Positions 1-8,400 of a DNA stretch of 64,000 nt are shown in pieces. This DNA is from Flavobacterium sp. GT3R68. Lineage in GTDB: Bacteria > Bacteroidota > Bacteroidia > Flavobacteriales > Flavobacteriaceae. The translations under genes were made by a program, and so were the position numbers. Position 1 is the stretch's first letter, and each line of letters begins with the position of its first letter. The notes beneath the pieces are model-generated. The model was not told the DNA's origin. It was given only the letters and a program-made list of their open reading frames with translations, and made no database searches. The stretch covers positions 1-64,000 of the forward strand of contig NZ_VJZK01000006.1 in NCBI RefSeq assembly GCF_007109225.1. The letters are read 5' to 3'.

Positions 1-154
1 AAATTTGGTGCAAAAATGCGGGAAATAAAACGGTAGATTTAAAAACCTAAAAATTGCGCTAGAAACTTGAAACCGCCCCTTGATTACGCAAAAAATGGAC
101 AAATTAAAATATGCCTAATATTGACAGAGCCGAACTCGCCACAGTCTGTTAACC

Positions 155-931
155 TTAATTAGGCCATTCCAAATTAAGTGTAAATTCAACGCTATTACTT
201 TCAGGAAATGAAACTGTAATTGAATTAGGTTTTGTCGAAGCATACTGGTGCATGTAAATATGGGGCACATTTACAGAATTATTCAATAGCTGGATTAAAT
301 TAGATTCATCCTGATCATAAATGGAAAATATTATATAACCTTCAGGATCTATATATAAGTCCTCAGTGAGAAATGACCATGTAAGATCTCCCTGATTTTC
401 TTTTATCGAAGTCAGATAAAATTGCTGACTATATCCGCCTCCATCAAAAGCATTTAATAACCCTACTTTATTAAAGCAGAAACGAACATCTGCAAAACTA
501 TTAGGATTTGATGCATTATATTCAGGATCCCAAACTGTATTAATACCGTCAAAAGAAGTAATCTTAAGACCCGTAATTCTCACTCTATCTCCCTTACCTA
601 CATCAACCGTAATGGCTTTTGTTTCACTTTCAATATCACCAGCCTTAGTTAGTTTAATGTAAATAGTTTTTTCGCCAATAGTAAGAAATTTAAAATGTAG
701 CTCCTTTGATGTACCAAAACCTGCACTCGGAAATTCGCCAAAACTAGTTTCGAAATTGTCAAACGAATAGCTGATCCCCATGATGTTTTGGTCACTGGTT
801 ACAGTAATTGAAAATGGCTTGTCAACAATGACATTTGGCGTGTTTACTGCCGCATCAAATTTAAATGAATCCTCTTCTGTACTACATGAAAAAAGGAACA
901 GTAGTGAAATTAAACTAAAAAAAAATCTCAT
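155..931 (-). CDS. putative lipoprotein, unknown function
   Basis: The N-terminus is a lipoprotein signal: a hydrophobic stretch of about 12 residues ending in LFLFSC, with the lipidated cysteine at residue 16 followed by STEED. The remaining 240 residues look beta-rich, and an Ig-like domain at residues 30-110 is plausible (VDKPFSITVTSDQNI, then ITVDVGKGD). I do not recognise the family. It is the only minus-strand gene at this end and points away from the cassette array that starts near 1.04 kb, so it may lie just outside the array. Lipidation is well supported; function is unknown. Confidence 0.75.
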   Translation of the reverse strand: MRFFFSLISLLFLFSCSTEEDSFKFDAAVNTPNVIVDKPFSITVTSDQNIMGISYSFDNFETSFGEFPSAGFGTSKELHFKFLTIGEKTIYIKLTKAGDIESETKAITVDVGKGDRVRITGLKITSFDGINTVWDPEYNASNPNSFADVRFCFNKVGLLNAFDGGGYSQQFYLTSIKENQGDLTWSFLTEDLYIDPEGYIIFSIYDQDESNLIQLLNNSVNVPHIYMHQYASTKPNSITVSFPESNSVEFTLNLEWPN

Positions 932-1038
932 TTTGAAAGTTTTTGAAATGCAAATATATCAGATTTTATCCATTTCGCTATAACTCCTTGAAGAAACTTG
1001 CTATAAAAATTAATTTAAATGACCCGCAAAAAATCGAC

Positions 1039-1172
1039 CGCATAACAGGCATCAAAATCAATCGCTGGTTTTCAGTTCATTGTTCGTTTCTTTTTCCTAT
1101 TTTCGTTTTCTCCAAAGTAGAGAAAAATCGGTCGCCAAGCCGCGACTGCTTCTAGCGCCGAAACGTTATGCG
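1039..1172 (+). repeat. attC-like site 0 (divergent, first in window)
   Basis: The ends are exact complements, CGCATAAC (1039-1046) and GTTATGCG (1165-1172). The interior differs from the main repeat type, with an AGGCATC left arm and a TAGCGCC right arm. Only the outer boxes and size (134 bp) fit well, but the downstream cassette's far end also carries CGCATAAC, which supports the call. Confidence 0.5.
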
Positions 1173-1198
1173 TAATTGTAAAGAAAACTGTAGAATAA

Positions 1199-1549
1199 AT
1201 GAACGATTGGGATTCTCATGTAGAAAAGCAGAAAGAAATCTGTAATGACTATGATTCATTGTGGAAACCAATAAACAAAGATTTTAAAGTTGGCGTTTCA
1301 ACAGATTTGAATTCAGATCCTTTAAATGGTTTGCGCCATAATTCAGAAGATGGAACAACGGGTTGGTTTATTTGGTCCGGAGAATACGAAGAAAGAGAAG
1401 ATTTTTTCAAGCCACTTTGCGCAGAACATTTATTGAGAATAAAACCCGAAGTAATCAAATATTTGGGTTTAGATATTGGTTTCAGATTCTTAATTGGAAA
1501 GGATAATTACCAGGATGTTTGGTTTGACAAAAATGTTAGTGAAATATAA
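1199..1549 (+). CDS. cassette 1: conserved hypothetical, immunity-like protein
   Basis: A 116-residue soluble acidic protein without signal or membrane segment. The central stretch GLRHNSEDGTTGWFIWSGE followed by EDFFKPLCAEHLL and the terminal GFRFLIGKDNYQDVWFD resemble a widespread small bacterial family often met among immunity-like proteins (pattern LRHPPEGGTSGWYIW). This is recall of a sequence pattern, not a search result. It is the only gene of its cassette; the start ATG lies 27 nt after the upstream attC-like site and the stop lies 8 nt before the next. There is no adjacent toxin, so an immunity role is inference. Confidence 0.65.
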   Translation: MNDWDSHVEKQKEICNDYDSLWKPINKDFKVGVSTDLNSDPLNGLRHNSEDGTTGWFIWSGEYEEREDFFKPLCAEHLLRIKPEVIKYLGLDIGFRFLIGKDNYQDVWFDKNVSEI

Positions 1550-1556
1550 ACAACAA

Positions 1557-1690
1557 CGCATAACAGCGGTTTGCCTCAATGGCTTAATTCTGTGTTTCTT
1601 TAGAAAATACGCTGATAATTCAAAGTTTGTATTTGCAATTGTCCGGTGATAGGCAAGCCACTGAATGCAAGCAGCGGGGACGTTAGCCGT
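1557..1690 (+). repeat. attC-like site 1
   Basis: The left box CGCATAAC (1557-1564) is the reverse complement of GTTATGCG, the start of the cassette it closes (1165-1172). The left arm AGCGGTTTGCCTCAATGGC has a partly decayed right arm (GCCACTGAATGCAAGC). The right box GTTAGCCGT begins at 1682. The conserved inner block TTTAGAAAATACGCTGAT is present. Confidence 0.75.
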
Positions 1691-1732
1691 CAGTTTGGCT
1701 GAACCAAGAATGCAACACTTAAAACTATAAAC

Positions 1733-2185
1733 ATGAATAACGCAGACAATAAACCAAACAAATCAAAACTTTTATTTGGAATAGCTACTTCGATCTTTTT
1801 TGTAATTTTAGGTATTTACTTGTTTTCTACCGCAACAGAACAAATTGACACTTTTCACGCTGGTTTTTCAGAAAGCCAATATTTTTATTCAGATGACAGT
1901 AAACAAACATTACTTGTACGTTATGGAGAAATCCAAAACTTGCCGACACAACTTCAAAAAGAAATTGACAAAAGTGTTGTTTCTGAAATAGAAGCCGAAC
2001 TACCAAAGCCGACAAAAGGAGAAGGAAGTTATCGCTATTATAATTCTTTTTGCTGTCCACATTGTTCAAGTCCATTTATTGATTTTCAGAAAAATAGACA
2101 AATCAGACCTAACGAATATTATGGGAATAAATATATAAACGAAAAAATTTACACGATTGACGACAACCAATTAGCCGAAAAATAA
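1733..2185 (+). CDS. cassette 2: membrane-anchored protein with Cys-rich motif
   Basis: A 150-residue protein with one N-terminal membrane segment at about residues 13-33 (LLFGIATSIFFVILGIYLF) and an extramembrane domain containing YNSFCCPHCSSPF, a CPHC motif that could bind zinc. No family is recognised. It is the sole gene of its cassette. Unlike its neighbours, this cassette's two ends do not pair well (GTTAGCCG at the start, CTGGTAAC at the end), so it may be chimeric or its attC may have been exchanged. Confidence 0.65.
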   Translation: MNNADNKPNKSKLLFGIATSIFFVILGIYLFSTATEQIDTFHAGFSESQYFYSDDSKQTLLVRYGEIQNLPTQLQKEIDKSVVSEIEAELPKPTKGEGSYRYYNSFCCPHCSSPFIDFQKNRQIRPNEYYGNKYINEKIYTIDDNQLAEK

Positions 2186-2191
2186 AAACTG

Positions 2192-2329
2192 CTGGTAACA
2201 GCGGTTTGCCACAATGGCTTAATTCAGTGATTCTTTAGAAAATACGCTGATAACTCAAAGTTTGGTTTATATTTGTCATTGTTCGGTGAGAGTCACGCCA
2301 CTGAGGCAAGCCGCGGGACGGTGGTGGCA
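2192..2329 (+). repeat. attC-like site 2
   Basis: The left box is CTGGTAAC (2192-2199). The left arm AGCGGTTTGCCACAATGGC pairs with the right arm GCCACTGAGGCAAGCCGC. The right junction reads GGTGGTGGCA (2320-2329) where GTT is expected, a one-base change of the core G-TT. A TATATTTG box lies at 2268-2275. Confidence 0.75.
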
Positions 2330-2385
2330 AGTATAAAAAAATCCGCCTCCAGTTGACAATTAACTAATAAAAATGTCTAAAAAAT

Positions 2386-2967
2386 ATGGCTGAAAAATCA
2401 TTAAATGCCCAAATAAATATGACTGATACTCTTGTACAATTTCAAACAGATATGCGCAGAGGTTATGCAAATGGTTCCATAGGTATAATTGTTTCAGGAC
2501 TTGCATGGCTCATTTCTGCAATTGTTACATATCAATACTCTGCTAGCCAGGCAGTTTGGACACTTTTAATTGGAGGAGTGCTTATCCATCCTGTGAGTGT
2601 ACTTCTCTACAAGACAATTGGACTAAGTGGAAATCATACAAAAGGTAATCCATTAGGAAACCTGGGGATGGAAGGAACGATATTTATGATTATGTGCTTA
2701 CCTATTGCTTTTGGGCTTTCATTACAACATACACAATGGTTTTTTCAAGGTATGCTTCTGATTATTGGTGGAAGATATCTGACATTTTCTTCTATTTATG
2801 GAATTAAGCTTTATTGGATTTTAGGAGCTATTTTAGGAATTGCAGCATACTTATTATTTAAAAATAGTGTACAATCTTTTGGTACTTTATCAACTGGTGC
2901 ACTTATTGAAATTTTGTTTGGGCTTTTTATGTTTATATCTTTTCGAAGAAACAATAAAAATATTTAA
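2386..2967 (+). CDS. cassette 3: multi-pass membrane protein, DUF7010-like
   Basis: 193 residues with about six hydrophobic segments (roughly residues 32-50, 57-75, 95-113, 117-133, 142-158 and 168-187). The middle section NLGMEGTIFMIMCLPIAFG and FFQGMLLIIGGRYLTFSSI recalls the DUF7010 family, whose function is unknown; the match is by memory. A second in-frame ATG at 2404 is possible, but the start used here gives a soluble N-terminus of about 30 residues. It is the only gene in its cassette, and the cassette ends GGTGGTGGCA and TGCCACCAAC are complementary at 9 of 10 positions. Confidence 0.7.
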   Translation: MAEKSLNAQINMTDTLVQFQTDMRRGYANGSIGIIVSGLAWLISAIVTYQYSASQAVWTLLIGGVLIHPVSVLLYKTIGLSGNHTKGNPLGNLGMEGTIFMIMCLPIAFGLSLQHTQWFFQGMLLIIGGRYLTFSSIYGIKLYWILGAILGIAAYLLFKNSVQSFGTLSTGALIEILFGLFMFISFRRNNKNI

Positions 2968-2989
2968 AGTTGTAGTTAACCATAATACC

Positions 2990-3126
2990 TGCCACCAACA
3001 GCCGTTAGGCAAGATTGGGCTTAAGGCTTAATTTAAATTTTGTCTTGTATTTGGAAATTAATAATAAACCGAAAAATAATCTTAATTTAGTCCCAAACCT
3101 CGCCAAGCGGCGGGACGTTAGGCACA
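2990..3126 (+). repeat. attC-like site 3 (second structural subtype)
   Basis: The left box is TGCCACCAAC (2990-2999) and the right box GTTAGGCACA (3117-3126). The arms differ from the main type: AGCCGTTAGGCAAGATTGGG on the left and CCCAAACCTCGCCAAGCGG on the right, which pair with small bulges. GTTAGGC matches the classical integron core GTTRRRY exactly. Confidence 0.75.
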
Positions 3127-3215
3127 AGTAGTAAAAAATCTCCGGAAGCCAATTTTTTAATTGACGATTTCCATTCCGAAAAATGGTGTACGGATCTAAA
3201 TTTGTAATTGAATAC

Positions 3216-4919
3216 ATGAGCAACTTTTCATTTAAAAATAAATCATTGTATTGGGTATTCGGACTAATGCTGATGGCTATGACCATCCGTTTAAAATTTC
3301 ATCTTAACGGAAATTATCTGTTAGCAGGAGTTGATGGCCCTTATTACCCTTTACAAGTAAGGTCTTTGATGGATAAATTCCGGTTAGGAATCTCGGATAT
3401 GCCATTGCTTTTTATGTTGGAAGCAGCACTAGCTTTCATTTTTAAAATGTTATTTCGTGGGTCGCTTAATGAATCAATTTTAATCGCTGTAAAATTTGTG
3501 GATATAGTTATCCCACCTTGTGCAGCGATTCCTGTTTACTTATTATGTAGAGAATTTAATTTAAATAAAAAACAGACCAACTATCCTTGTTATTTGATGG
3601 TAGGTTATTCCATCCTTAATTTCACTACTGTCTTGTTGTTCTCTAACAATTTTCAAAAAAATGCCGTTGCTGTTGTTTTCATATTTTTCTATCTCTATTT
3701 TGTTTTTCGTATTCTTAAGTATTTTCAAAAAAAAGATGTTTATTATGCTGCTTTCATTCTGTTGTGTTGTACACTAACACATTTTGGAAGTGCTGCAATA
3801 TTGTTTTTTATTACAATAATCATTCTTCTGTCCTATGCCCTAACTAATCGACAGTTTATTAGGGCCATGAATGGCAGAAGAACATATATTCTATTTATTC
3901 CCGTAATTTTATTTCTATCAGCCCTCCTTTTTTTCGATAGTACTCGTTTTGAGCGTTTTATTAATTTACCAATCAGGTTATTTGAATCACCCGTAATATT
4001 AATGATGCTGGATGGTCAAAACATTGCCGATTATTTCAATCCAATAAATTTTTTCATACCAAATCTGTTAGCCATTCTGGCTGTATTTCTTTTTATCAGG
4101 CTTGGGAAAACAATAAAGAAAGAAGTTAAAATATTTGGGTTAAGTCTTTTAATAGCTATATTTATTCTAACTTCTCCTTTAATTGGAATAGAGTGGGCAA
4201 ATAGATTGTATATGATGAGCTATGTTCCTATTGTAATTGTCTATTTAATTCTTTTTAGTGAGATAACGCAAAGGTGGCTAATAGCATTACCTGTTTTTAT
4301 TTTTTGTTCTCTTATAAGTATTGTGGTAATTAGGGGGTATGCAAGTCCTATGCTTCAAAGCATTTCTAATTCGGCATATAATGAGTTTAAGCTGCTAAAG
4401 AATAAAGCAATACTGGGTGAAAACACCGTAATCGTTGCCAGGCAAGATTTGAGGATTCTTGGAAGTTGGGAATTTAGAACAAAAGGGGTAGCAAGCTATT
4501 TACTTACCAAAAATGACTTTTTACAATTTGATGCCGTATTCTTTCTAACTCAAAAGGAGGGAATCAACTATACACAGGAGCCGTTAGGGGCAAAATTGAA
4601 AATACCTGCTAATTCTATTAGAGTATTTCAAGGTGATTTTTTTGATTTATATAAAGTCAATAGCCTTGATAAGAATAATTATGTTACTGGAATCCGCCCA
4701 CTCGCTGCCGGAATAATAATAAATCTTGAAAAAGATAGTTTTGCTTTACAAAACAAAATAACTGGAAAAACAAAGACTATAATTATCTGCAAAAATACTA
4801 TTTTTCATTTATTGACTCCGAATAGTAAGCTAGCAGAGGGTATGAACGTAGAAATTTGGGGGAAAGGAATTCCATTTAGTTTAAATCTAAATGCTCAAAC
4901 AATTGTCGAATCGAAATAA
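3216..4919 (+). CDS. cassette 4: large GT-C-like membrane glycosyltransferase candidate
   Basis: About 567 residues with a dozen or so membrane segments up to residue 400, then a soluble C-terminal tail of about 150 residues. The first extramembrane loop contains AGVDGPYYPLQVR, an acidic residue next to aromatic residues as in GT-C fold enzymes (glycosyltransferase family 39 and oligosaccharyltransferase STT3/AglB types) that use lipid-linked sugars. The rest of the fold is not identifiable by eye. An upstream ATG at 3183 would add 11 residues; 3216 is preferred because the hydrophobic N-terminus follows directly. Alone in a cassette of about 2.1 kb, its ends GTTAGGCACA and TGTGCCTAAC are exactly complementary. 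A substrate cannot be inferred. Confidence 0.7.
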   Translation: MSNFSFKNKSLYWVFGLMLMAMTIRLKFHLNGNYLLAGVDGPYYPLQVRSLMDKFRLGISDMPLLFMLEAALAFIFKMLFRGSLNESILIAVKFVDIVIPPCAAIPVYLLCREFNLNKKQTNYPCYLMVGYSILNFTTVLLFSNNFQKNAVAVVFIFFYLYFVFRILKYFQKKDVYYAAFILLCCTLTHFGSAAILFFITIIILLSYALTNRQFIRAMNGRRTYILFIPVILFLSALLFFDSTRFERFINLPIRLFESPVILMMLDGQNIADYFNPINFFIPNLLAILAVFLFIRLGKTIKKEVKIFGLSLLIAIFILTSPLIGIEWANRLYMMSYVPIVIVYLILFSEITQRWLIALPVFIFCSLISIVVIRGYASPMLQSISNSAYNEFKLLKNKAILGENTVIVARQDLRILGSWEFRTKGVASYLLTKNDFLQFDAVFFLTQKEGINYTQEPLGAKLKIPANSIRVFQGDFFDLYKVNSLDKNNYVTGIRPLAAGIIINLEKDSFALQNKITGKTKTIIICKNTIFHLLTPNSKLAEGMNVEIWGKGIPFSLNLNAQTIVESK

Positions 4920-5127
4920 AATCGTAATTACAAAAACTTCTATGTGCTTCGACAGCTATGTATTTCCTTCTTCGACTACATTGTTAAAGTGTGTTACGAC
5001 CGACATTCAAGAGAAAGAACTTTCTGTGCCTATGCAGACAAACTTGTAAAACCTTGACATTGTTTCGCTGACTTCCTTGTGCTTTGACTATTGTGTAATT
5101 ACTGTGTGCTACTCGAAAGAAACTACC
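4920..5127 (+). other. noncoding tail of cassette 4
   Basis: A stretch of about 200 bp between the membrane protein stop and the next attC-like site. It is less AT-rich than the flanks, and near-repeats of tgtgcct and tgctttgac/tgcttcgac recur. The only small ORF (35 codons from 4941) has no supporting feature. Possibly a degraded earlier cassette; nothing definite is seen. Confidence 0.3.
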
Positions 5128-5262
5128 TGTGCCTAACAGCGGTTTGCCTCAATGGCTTAATTCTGTGATTCTTTAGAAAATACGCTGATAACTCAAAGTT
5201 TGGTTTATATTTGTGATTGCTTGGTGAGATCCACTGAGGCAAGCCACCGGACGTTAGCGGTT
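5128..5262 (+). repeat. attC-like site 4
   Basis: The left box TGTGCCTAAC (5128-5137) is an exact complement of the start of the cassette it closes (3117-3126). The arms are GGTTTGCCTCAATGGC and CCACTGAGGCAAGCCACC. The right box GTTAGCGGTT (5253-5262) opens the next cassette. TATATTTG lies at 5206-5213. Confidence 0.8.
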
Positions 5263-5352
5263 ATGCGGTTGCACAGAAAAAAATCTACTTAAAAACAATC
5301 AATTTTTTTTAAATTAAAAATATATTATAAATAAACATAAAAAATATATTAT

Positions 5353-5377
5353 ATAATTGATATATCAATTATATTTG
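5353..5377 (+). promoter_or_regulatory. MarR promoter with overlapping 20-bp operator
   Basis: A perfect 20-bp palindrome, ATAATTGATATATCAATTAT (5353-5372), is directly followed by and overlaps TATATTTG (5370-5377), a good Bacteroidota -7 box, 16 nt before the MarR start codon. A repressor bound here would block its own promoter. No clear -33 TTG is seen. Confidence 0.65.
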
Positions 5378-5393
5378 CATCAAATAATTTAAA

Positions 5394-5831
5394 ATGAAAA
5401 ATAACAATCCTACAGGAACTGTTCTTTACACAATTGAACAAACAATTAAAGAATATAGAAAAATTTCACAGAAAAACATAACTCAAATAGTAAGTGATAT
5501 TACAGTTGACCAATGTTTATTGCTAATAATTCTTGACAAGAACGCTACTTATTCCCAAAAAGAAATTGCAGAATTAATTTTTAAAGATAACGCGTCAATT
5601 ACAAGAATTATTGAATTAATGGTACAAAAAAACTATCTAATAAGAAAAATAAACGAATCAGACAGAAGAAAATTCAACCTTGAAATAACAGAAAAAGGAA
5701 AAAAAACAATTAAATTATTAACACCAATTATTTACAAAAACAGACAAGATGCTCTTGAAGGATTATCAAAAAATGAAATTGAATTGCTTGACAAATTACT
5801 AGCTAAAATAATCTCAAATTGTAAAAAATGA
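5394..5831 (+). CDS. cassette 5: MarR-family transcriptional regulator
   Basis: 145 residues with a MarR-type winged helix. Helices around residues 50-80 (SQKEIAELIFKDNASITRIIELM) form the helix-turn-helix, and the wing carries the family hallmark DRRKFNLEITEKG at about residues 94-106. MarR proteins bind palindromes as dimers and release DNA on binding small molecules. A perfect palindrome sits over its promoter, so autorepression is likely. The stop overlaps the context of the next gene's ATG (1 nt between), so the regulator and hydrolase are translationally coupled. This is the only cassette in the array with an obvious promoter of its own. Confidence 0.88.
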   Translation: MKNNNPTGTVLYTIEQTIKEYRKISQKNITQIVSDITVDQCLLLIILDKNATYSQKEIAELIFKDNASITRIIELMVQKNYLIRKINESDRRKFNLEITEKGKKTIKLLTPIIYKNRQDALEGLSKNEIELLDKLLAKIISNCKK

Positions 5832-5832
5832 A

Positions 5833-7158
5833 ATGAAAAAAATCTATCAAATACCTAAATCGGCTCAAATTTTAATATTAATACTTTTTCCAGTATTAAT
5901 TTTTGGACAAAAAAACGTAGCAACTAATCTTGCAAAATATATGCAAGCACAGGTTGAAGTAAATAATTTTAGTGGAACAGTCCTTGTTACAAAAAACGGT
6001 TCCGTTTTATTAAAAAAAGCATATGGTTTAGCAGATTACGAGTGGAATATTAAAAACACTGTAGATACTAAATTTCAGTTGGCTTCAGTAACAAAACAAT
6101 TTACTGCAACGGCTATTCTTCAATTAGTAGAAAAAGGGAAATTGTCACTAAATGATCATTTAAGTAAATTTTTTCCAGATTACCCAAAAGCAGATAGTGT
6201 GACTATTCATATGTTATTATCTCATACTTCAGGACTTGCTTTAGGTTTTAAAGAGTTGGCTTTAAGCACTATTACGAGTGATTCTGCCTATTCTAAAATA
6301 AAGAAAATGCCTTACGAATTTTCACCAGGAACTAAAACCGCATATAGCAATATAGGCTATTACTTATTGGCTAAGATTATAGAAAAAGTTTCAGGCGAAA
6401 AGTACGCTGTTTTTTTAAGAAAAAATATATTTGATAAAGTAGGAATGAAGAATACAGGTGTTAGTAATAATGATTCGATAATCTCAAAAAAAGCAAAGAC
6501 TTATTGTCGAACCGAAAAAGGATTTATCCACAATCCCTATATCAATTGGGAAGTCAACATAGGTCACGATGGTGTTTATTCTACCGTGGAAGATTTAGCT
6601 TTATGGGACAATGCGCTATACGGAACGACTATCTTGTCAAAAGAAATGAAGAAACTAATGTTTACTCCCTATAGTTCCGAAAATTGGGGGTATGGATTTA
6701 TAATTAATCCATTTTATAATCACGGACATCAACTAATTGCTCACGACGGAGGCTTTTTTGGTACAATGACTTCTTTTAACCGATTTACAGATGACAAACT
6801 TTTTGTGACTGTACTTTCTAATAACGAATCATTTTCACATATTATAGGTTATGGCCTTTCAGCAATTGCATTGCAAAAAGAAGTAGAACTTCCATATAAA
6901 CATTATGAAACCAAAATAGATACTACAATATATGATAAATATGTAGGCAAGTATGGTAAAATTGAAATATTAAAAATTGACGGAAAACTTTACTATAATA
7001 GTGTAGAAATGGAACTCCTACCTGAGTCCAAAACAAAATTTTTTAAAGCAGACAATAATGACAGAACAATTGAATTTATACAAGACAAATCGGGTGTTTA
7101 CAATTCAATAATTTTGACAAAAGGAGGAGTAAAAGAAGTTGCAATGAAAAATAAGTAA
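5833..7158 (+). CDS. cassette 5: exported serine hydrolase, beta-lactamase/AmpC fold
   Basis: 441 residues with an N-terminal hydrophobic export signal (about residues 10-26, ending FGQ). It carries the three penicillin-binding signatures of the Beta-lactamase (PF00144) family: SVTK at 85-88 with the nucleophile serine, YSN at 171-173 and HDGG at 304-307 in the KTG position. A C-terminal domain of about 100 residues follows. Members include class C beta-lactamases, D-aminopeptidases and esterases; the HDG-type third motif is more typical of esterases and peptidases than of drug-hydrolysing enzymes, so resistance should not be assumed. It is coupled to the upstream MarR gene, and both travel in one cassette whose ends GTTAGCGGTT and AACCGCTAAC are exactly complementary. 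Confidence 0.87.
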   Translation: MKKIYQIPKSAQILILILFPVLIFGQKNVATNLAKYMQAQVEVNNFSGTVLVTKNGSVLLKKAYGLADYEWNIKNTVDTKFQLASVTKQFTATAILQLVEKGKLSLNDHLSKFFPDYPKADSVTIHMLLSHTSGLALGFKELALSTITSDSAYSKIKKMPYEFSPGTKTAYSNIGYYLLAKIIEKVSGEKYAVFLRKNIFDKVGMKNTGVSNNDSIISKKAKTYCRTEKGFIHNPYINWEVNIGHDGVYSTVEDLALWDNALYGTTILSKEMKKLMFTPYSSENWGYGFIINPFYNHGHQLIAHDGGFFGTMTSFNRFTDDKLFVTVLSNNESFSHIIGYGLSAIALQKEVELPYKHYETKIDTTIYDKYVGKYGKIEILKIDGKLYYNSVEMELLPESKTKFFKADNNDRTIEFIQDKSGVYNSIILTKGGVKEVAMKNK

Positions 7159-7169
7159 TAATAAGCACG

Positions 7170-7306
7170 AACCGCTAACAGGCGTTTGGCAAGATTTGGG
7201 TTTTAGGCTTAATTTGAAGTTGGTTTTGTGTCAGGAAATTTCTATCTTTCGCCAAAAGTTAGGGCTTTTTTAATCCCAAACCTCGCCAAGCCACCGGACG
7301 TTGTGC
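7170..7306 (+). repeat. attC-like site 5 (second structural subtype)
   Basis: The left box AACCGCTAAC (7170-7179) is the exact complement of the opening bases of its cassette (5253-5262). The arms GGCGTTTGGCAAGATTTGGG and CCCAAACCTCGCCAAGCC match the subtype of site 3. The right junction GTTGTGCGTC begins at 7300. Confidence 0.78.
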
Positions 7307-7359
7307 GTCAGTTGGCAAAAACCGAATTGAAATTAACACGAACTTAAAATAGAATATAA

Positions 7360-7617
7360 ATGAGAAGTATTTGGATTACAAATTTTGAAAATAACGAAAT
7401 AAGAATTGAGAATAGTTGGATTAATGGTGAAAAATTGTTTGTTAATAATGAATTACAAGATGACCGTTTAAGTTTTTTATCAAGTAATTTGACAGGAAAT
7501 CTAATAAACAAAAATGGAGAAAAATTAAGTATTAAGGCTAATATTTCAGGTTTTTTTAAAGTAGATTGTAGATTATTTGTAGATAATAGAAAGTTAGAAT
7601 TAACTCAAACAAAATAA
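7360..7617 (+). CDS. cassette 6: small hypothetical protein
   Basis: 85 residues, no signal or membrane segment, rich in Asn, Ile and Glu, with an alternating pattern that suggests a small beta-sheet protein (residues 3-18 and 58-80). No family recognised. It is the only gene in its cassette, 54 nt after the junction. About 115 nt of AT-rich noncoding DNA follow the stop. The cassette ends (GTTGTGCG and CGGCTAAC) do not pair, so this unit may be a composite. Confidence 0.55.
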   Translation: MRSIWITNFENNEIRIENSWINGEKLFVNNELQDDRLSFLSSNLTGNLINKNGEKLSIKANISGFFKVDCRLFVDNRKLELTQTK

Positions 7618-7736
7618 TTCCCTATAGAAAAAGGATCGCTAAAGTTTGAAACGAAACTTGAAAGCCAAAAAGTTGAAAAGTGCAAACTTTGAAAATCTAA
7701 TTTAAAATAGAAATTTCGCTATCATAAAAACCGAAC

Positions 7737-7871
7737 GGCTAACAGCGGTTTGCCTCAATGGCTTATTCTGTGTTTCTTTAGAAAATACGCTGATTACTCA
7801 AAGTTTGGTTTATATTTGCGATTGTTCGGTGAGTTTCACGCCACTGAGGCAAGCCACCGGACGTTACCTGC
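7737..7871 (+). repeat. attC-like site 6
   Basis: A near-canonical copy: left box GGCTAAC (7737-7743), arms GGTTTGCCTCAATGGC and GCCACTGAGGCAAGCCACC, right box GTTACCTGC (7863-7871). A TATATTTG box lies at 7811-7818, 45 nt before the new cassette begins. Confidence 0.8.
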
Positions 7872-7930
7872 TAGTTTCTCCGAAAATTGCGAAAAAAAGA
7901 TAATCCGAAAAAAACATCTATTTTTGCAAA

Positions 7931-8320
7931 GTGAAAAAATTGAAAAACATAATAATTATAATAATTTGTTTGCAAATTACAATTCCGTTTGTAGTTGAAG
8001 GTTGTTTTCGTATTCCAGTTTTGGTTTCACATTTTTTGCATCACAACAATCATCACGAAAAAATAGATTTTAGTCATTTTGTGGCTGAACATTATTCTGA
8101 AAAACATCACGATGAAAATCACGATGAACACGAAAATCTTCCTTTTCATAAACATTGCGATTACTCTTTTAATCAAACTTTAGTAATCAATTTTGAAATT
8201 ATTGAACTAAAGTTTTATAGAAATGTAATTTTTAAAGAACCAAAAAAAATTGCTTTTAAACAAAATTGTTTTCAATCGAATGTTTCTATAAATATTTGGA
8301 AACCACCTAAAATTAGTTAA
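7931..8320 (+). CDS. cassette 7: His-rich exported protein
   Basis: 129 residues from a GTG start at 7931. An upstream in-frame extension would run into the attC-like site and is unlikely. A strongly hydrophobic N-terminus (KNIIIIIICLQITIPFVV) is an export signal or anchor. Residues 36-75 are packed with histidine and acidic residues (HFLHHNNHHEK, EKHHDENHDEHEN, HKHCD), a pattern that binds transition metals. Placed directly before a TonB-dependent receptor in the same cassette, it is probably a periplasmic or surface metal-binding partner; that role is inference from composition and context. The metal cannot be told. Confidence 0.68.
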   Translation: MKKLKNIIIIIICLQITIPFVVEGCFRIPVLVSHFLHHNNHHEKIDFSHFVAEHYSEKHHDENHDEHENLPFHKHCDYSFNQTLVINFEIIELKFYRNVIFKEPKKIAFKQNCFQSNVSINIWKPPKIS

Positions 8321-8339
8321 TAAAATGTACTTCGCACAA

Positions 8340-8373
8340 AATGACTTACGATGCTAACGCATCGCAAGTCATT
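8340..8373 (+). terminator. strong hairpin between the two cassette 7 genes
   Basis: AATGACTT-A-CGATGC, loop TAAC, GCATCG-C-AAGTCATT: a 15-position stem with one mismatch, then ATTTTATT. It lies 28 nt before the TonB receptor start. It may terminate or attenuate transcription, or set the ratio of the two products. Confidence 0.6.
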
Positions 8374-8400
8374 ATTTTATTAATCTAATTTTTAACTCAA

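Noticed and set aside
4941..5048. 35-codon frame in the tail of cassette 4
   Set aside because: No ribosome binding context, no recognisable features; likely chance.
5833..7158. Antibiotic resistance beta-lactamase
   Set aside because: The fold is right, but the third motif is HDGG rather than KTG and the family includes many esterases and peptidases; resistance is not supported.
7750..7998. 82-residue frame across attC-like site 6
   Set aside because: It is built from the repeat and from the start of the His-rich gene in another frame.
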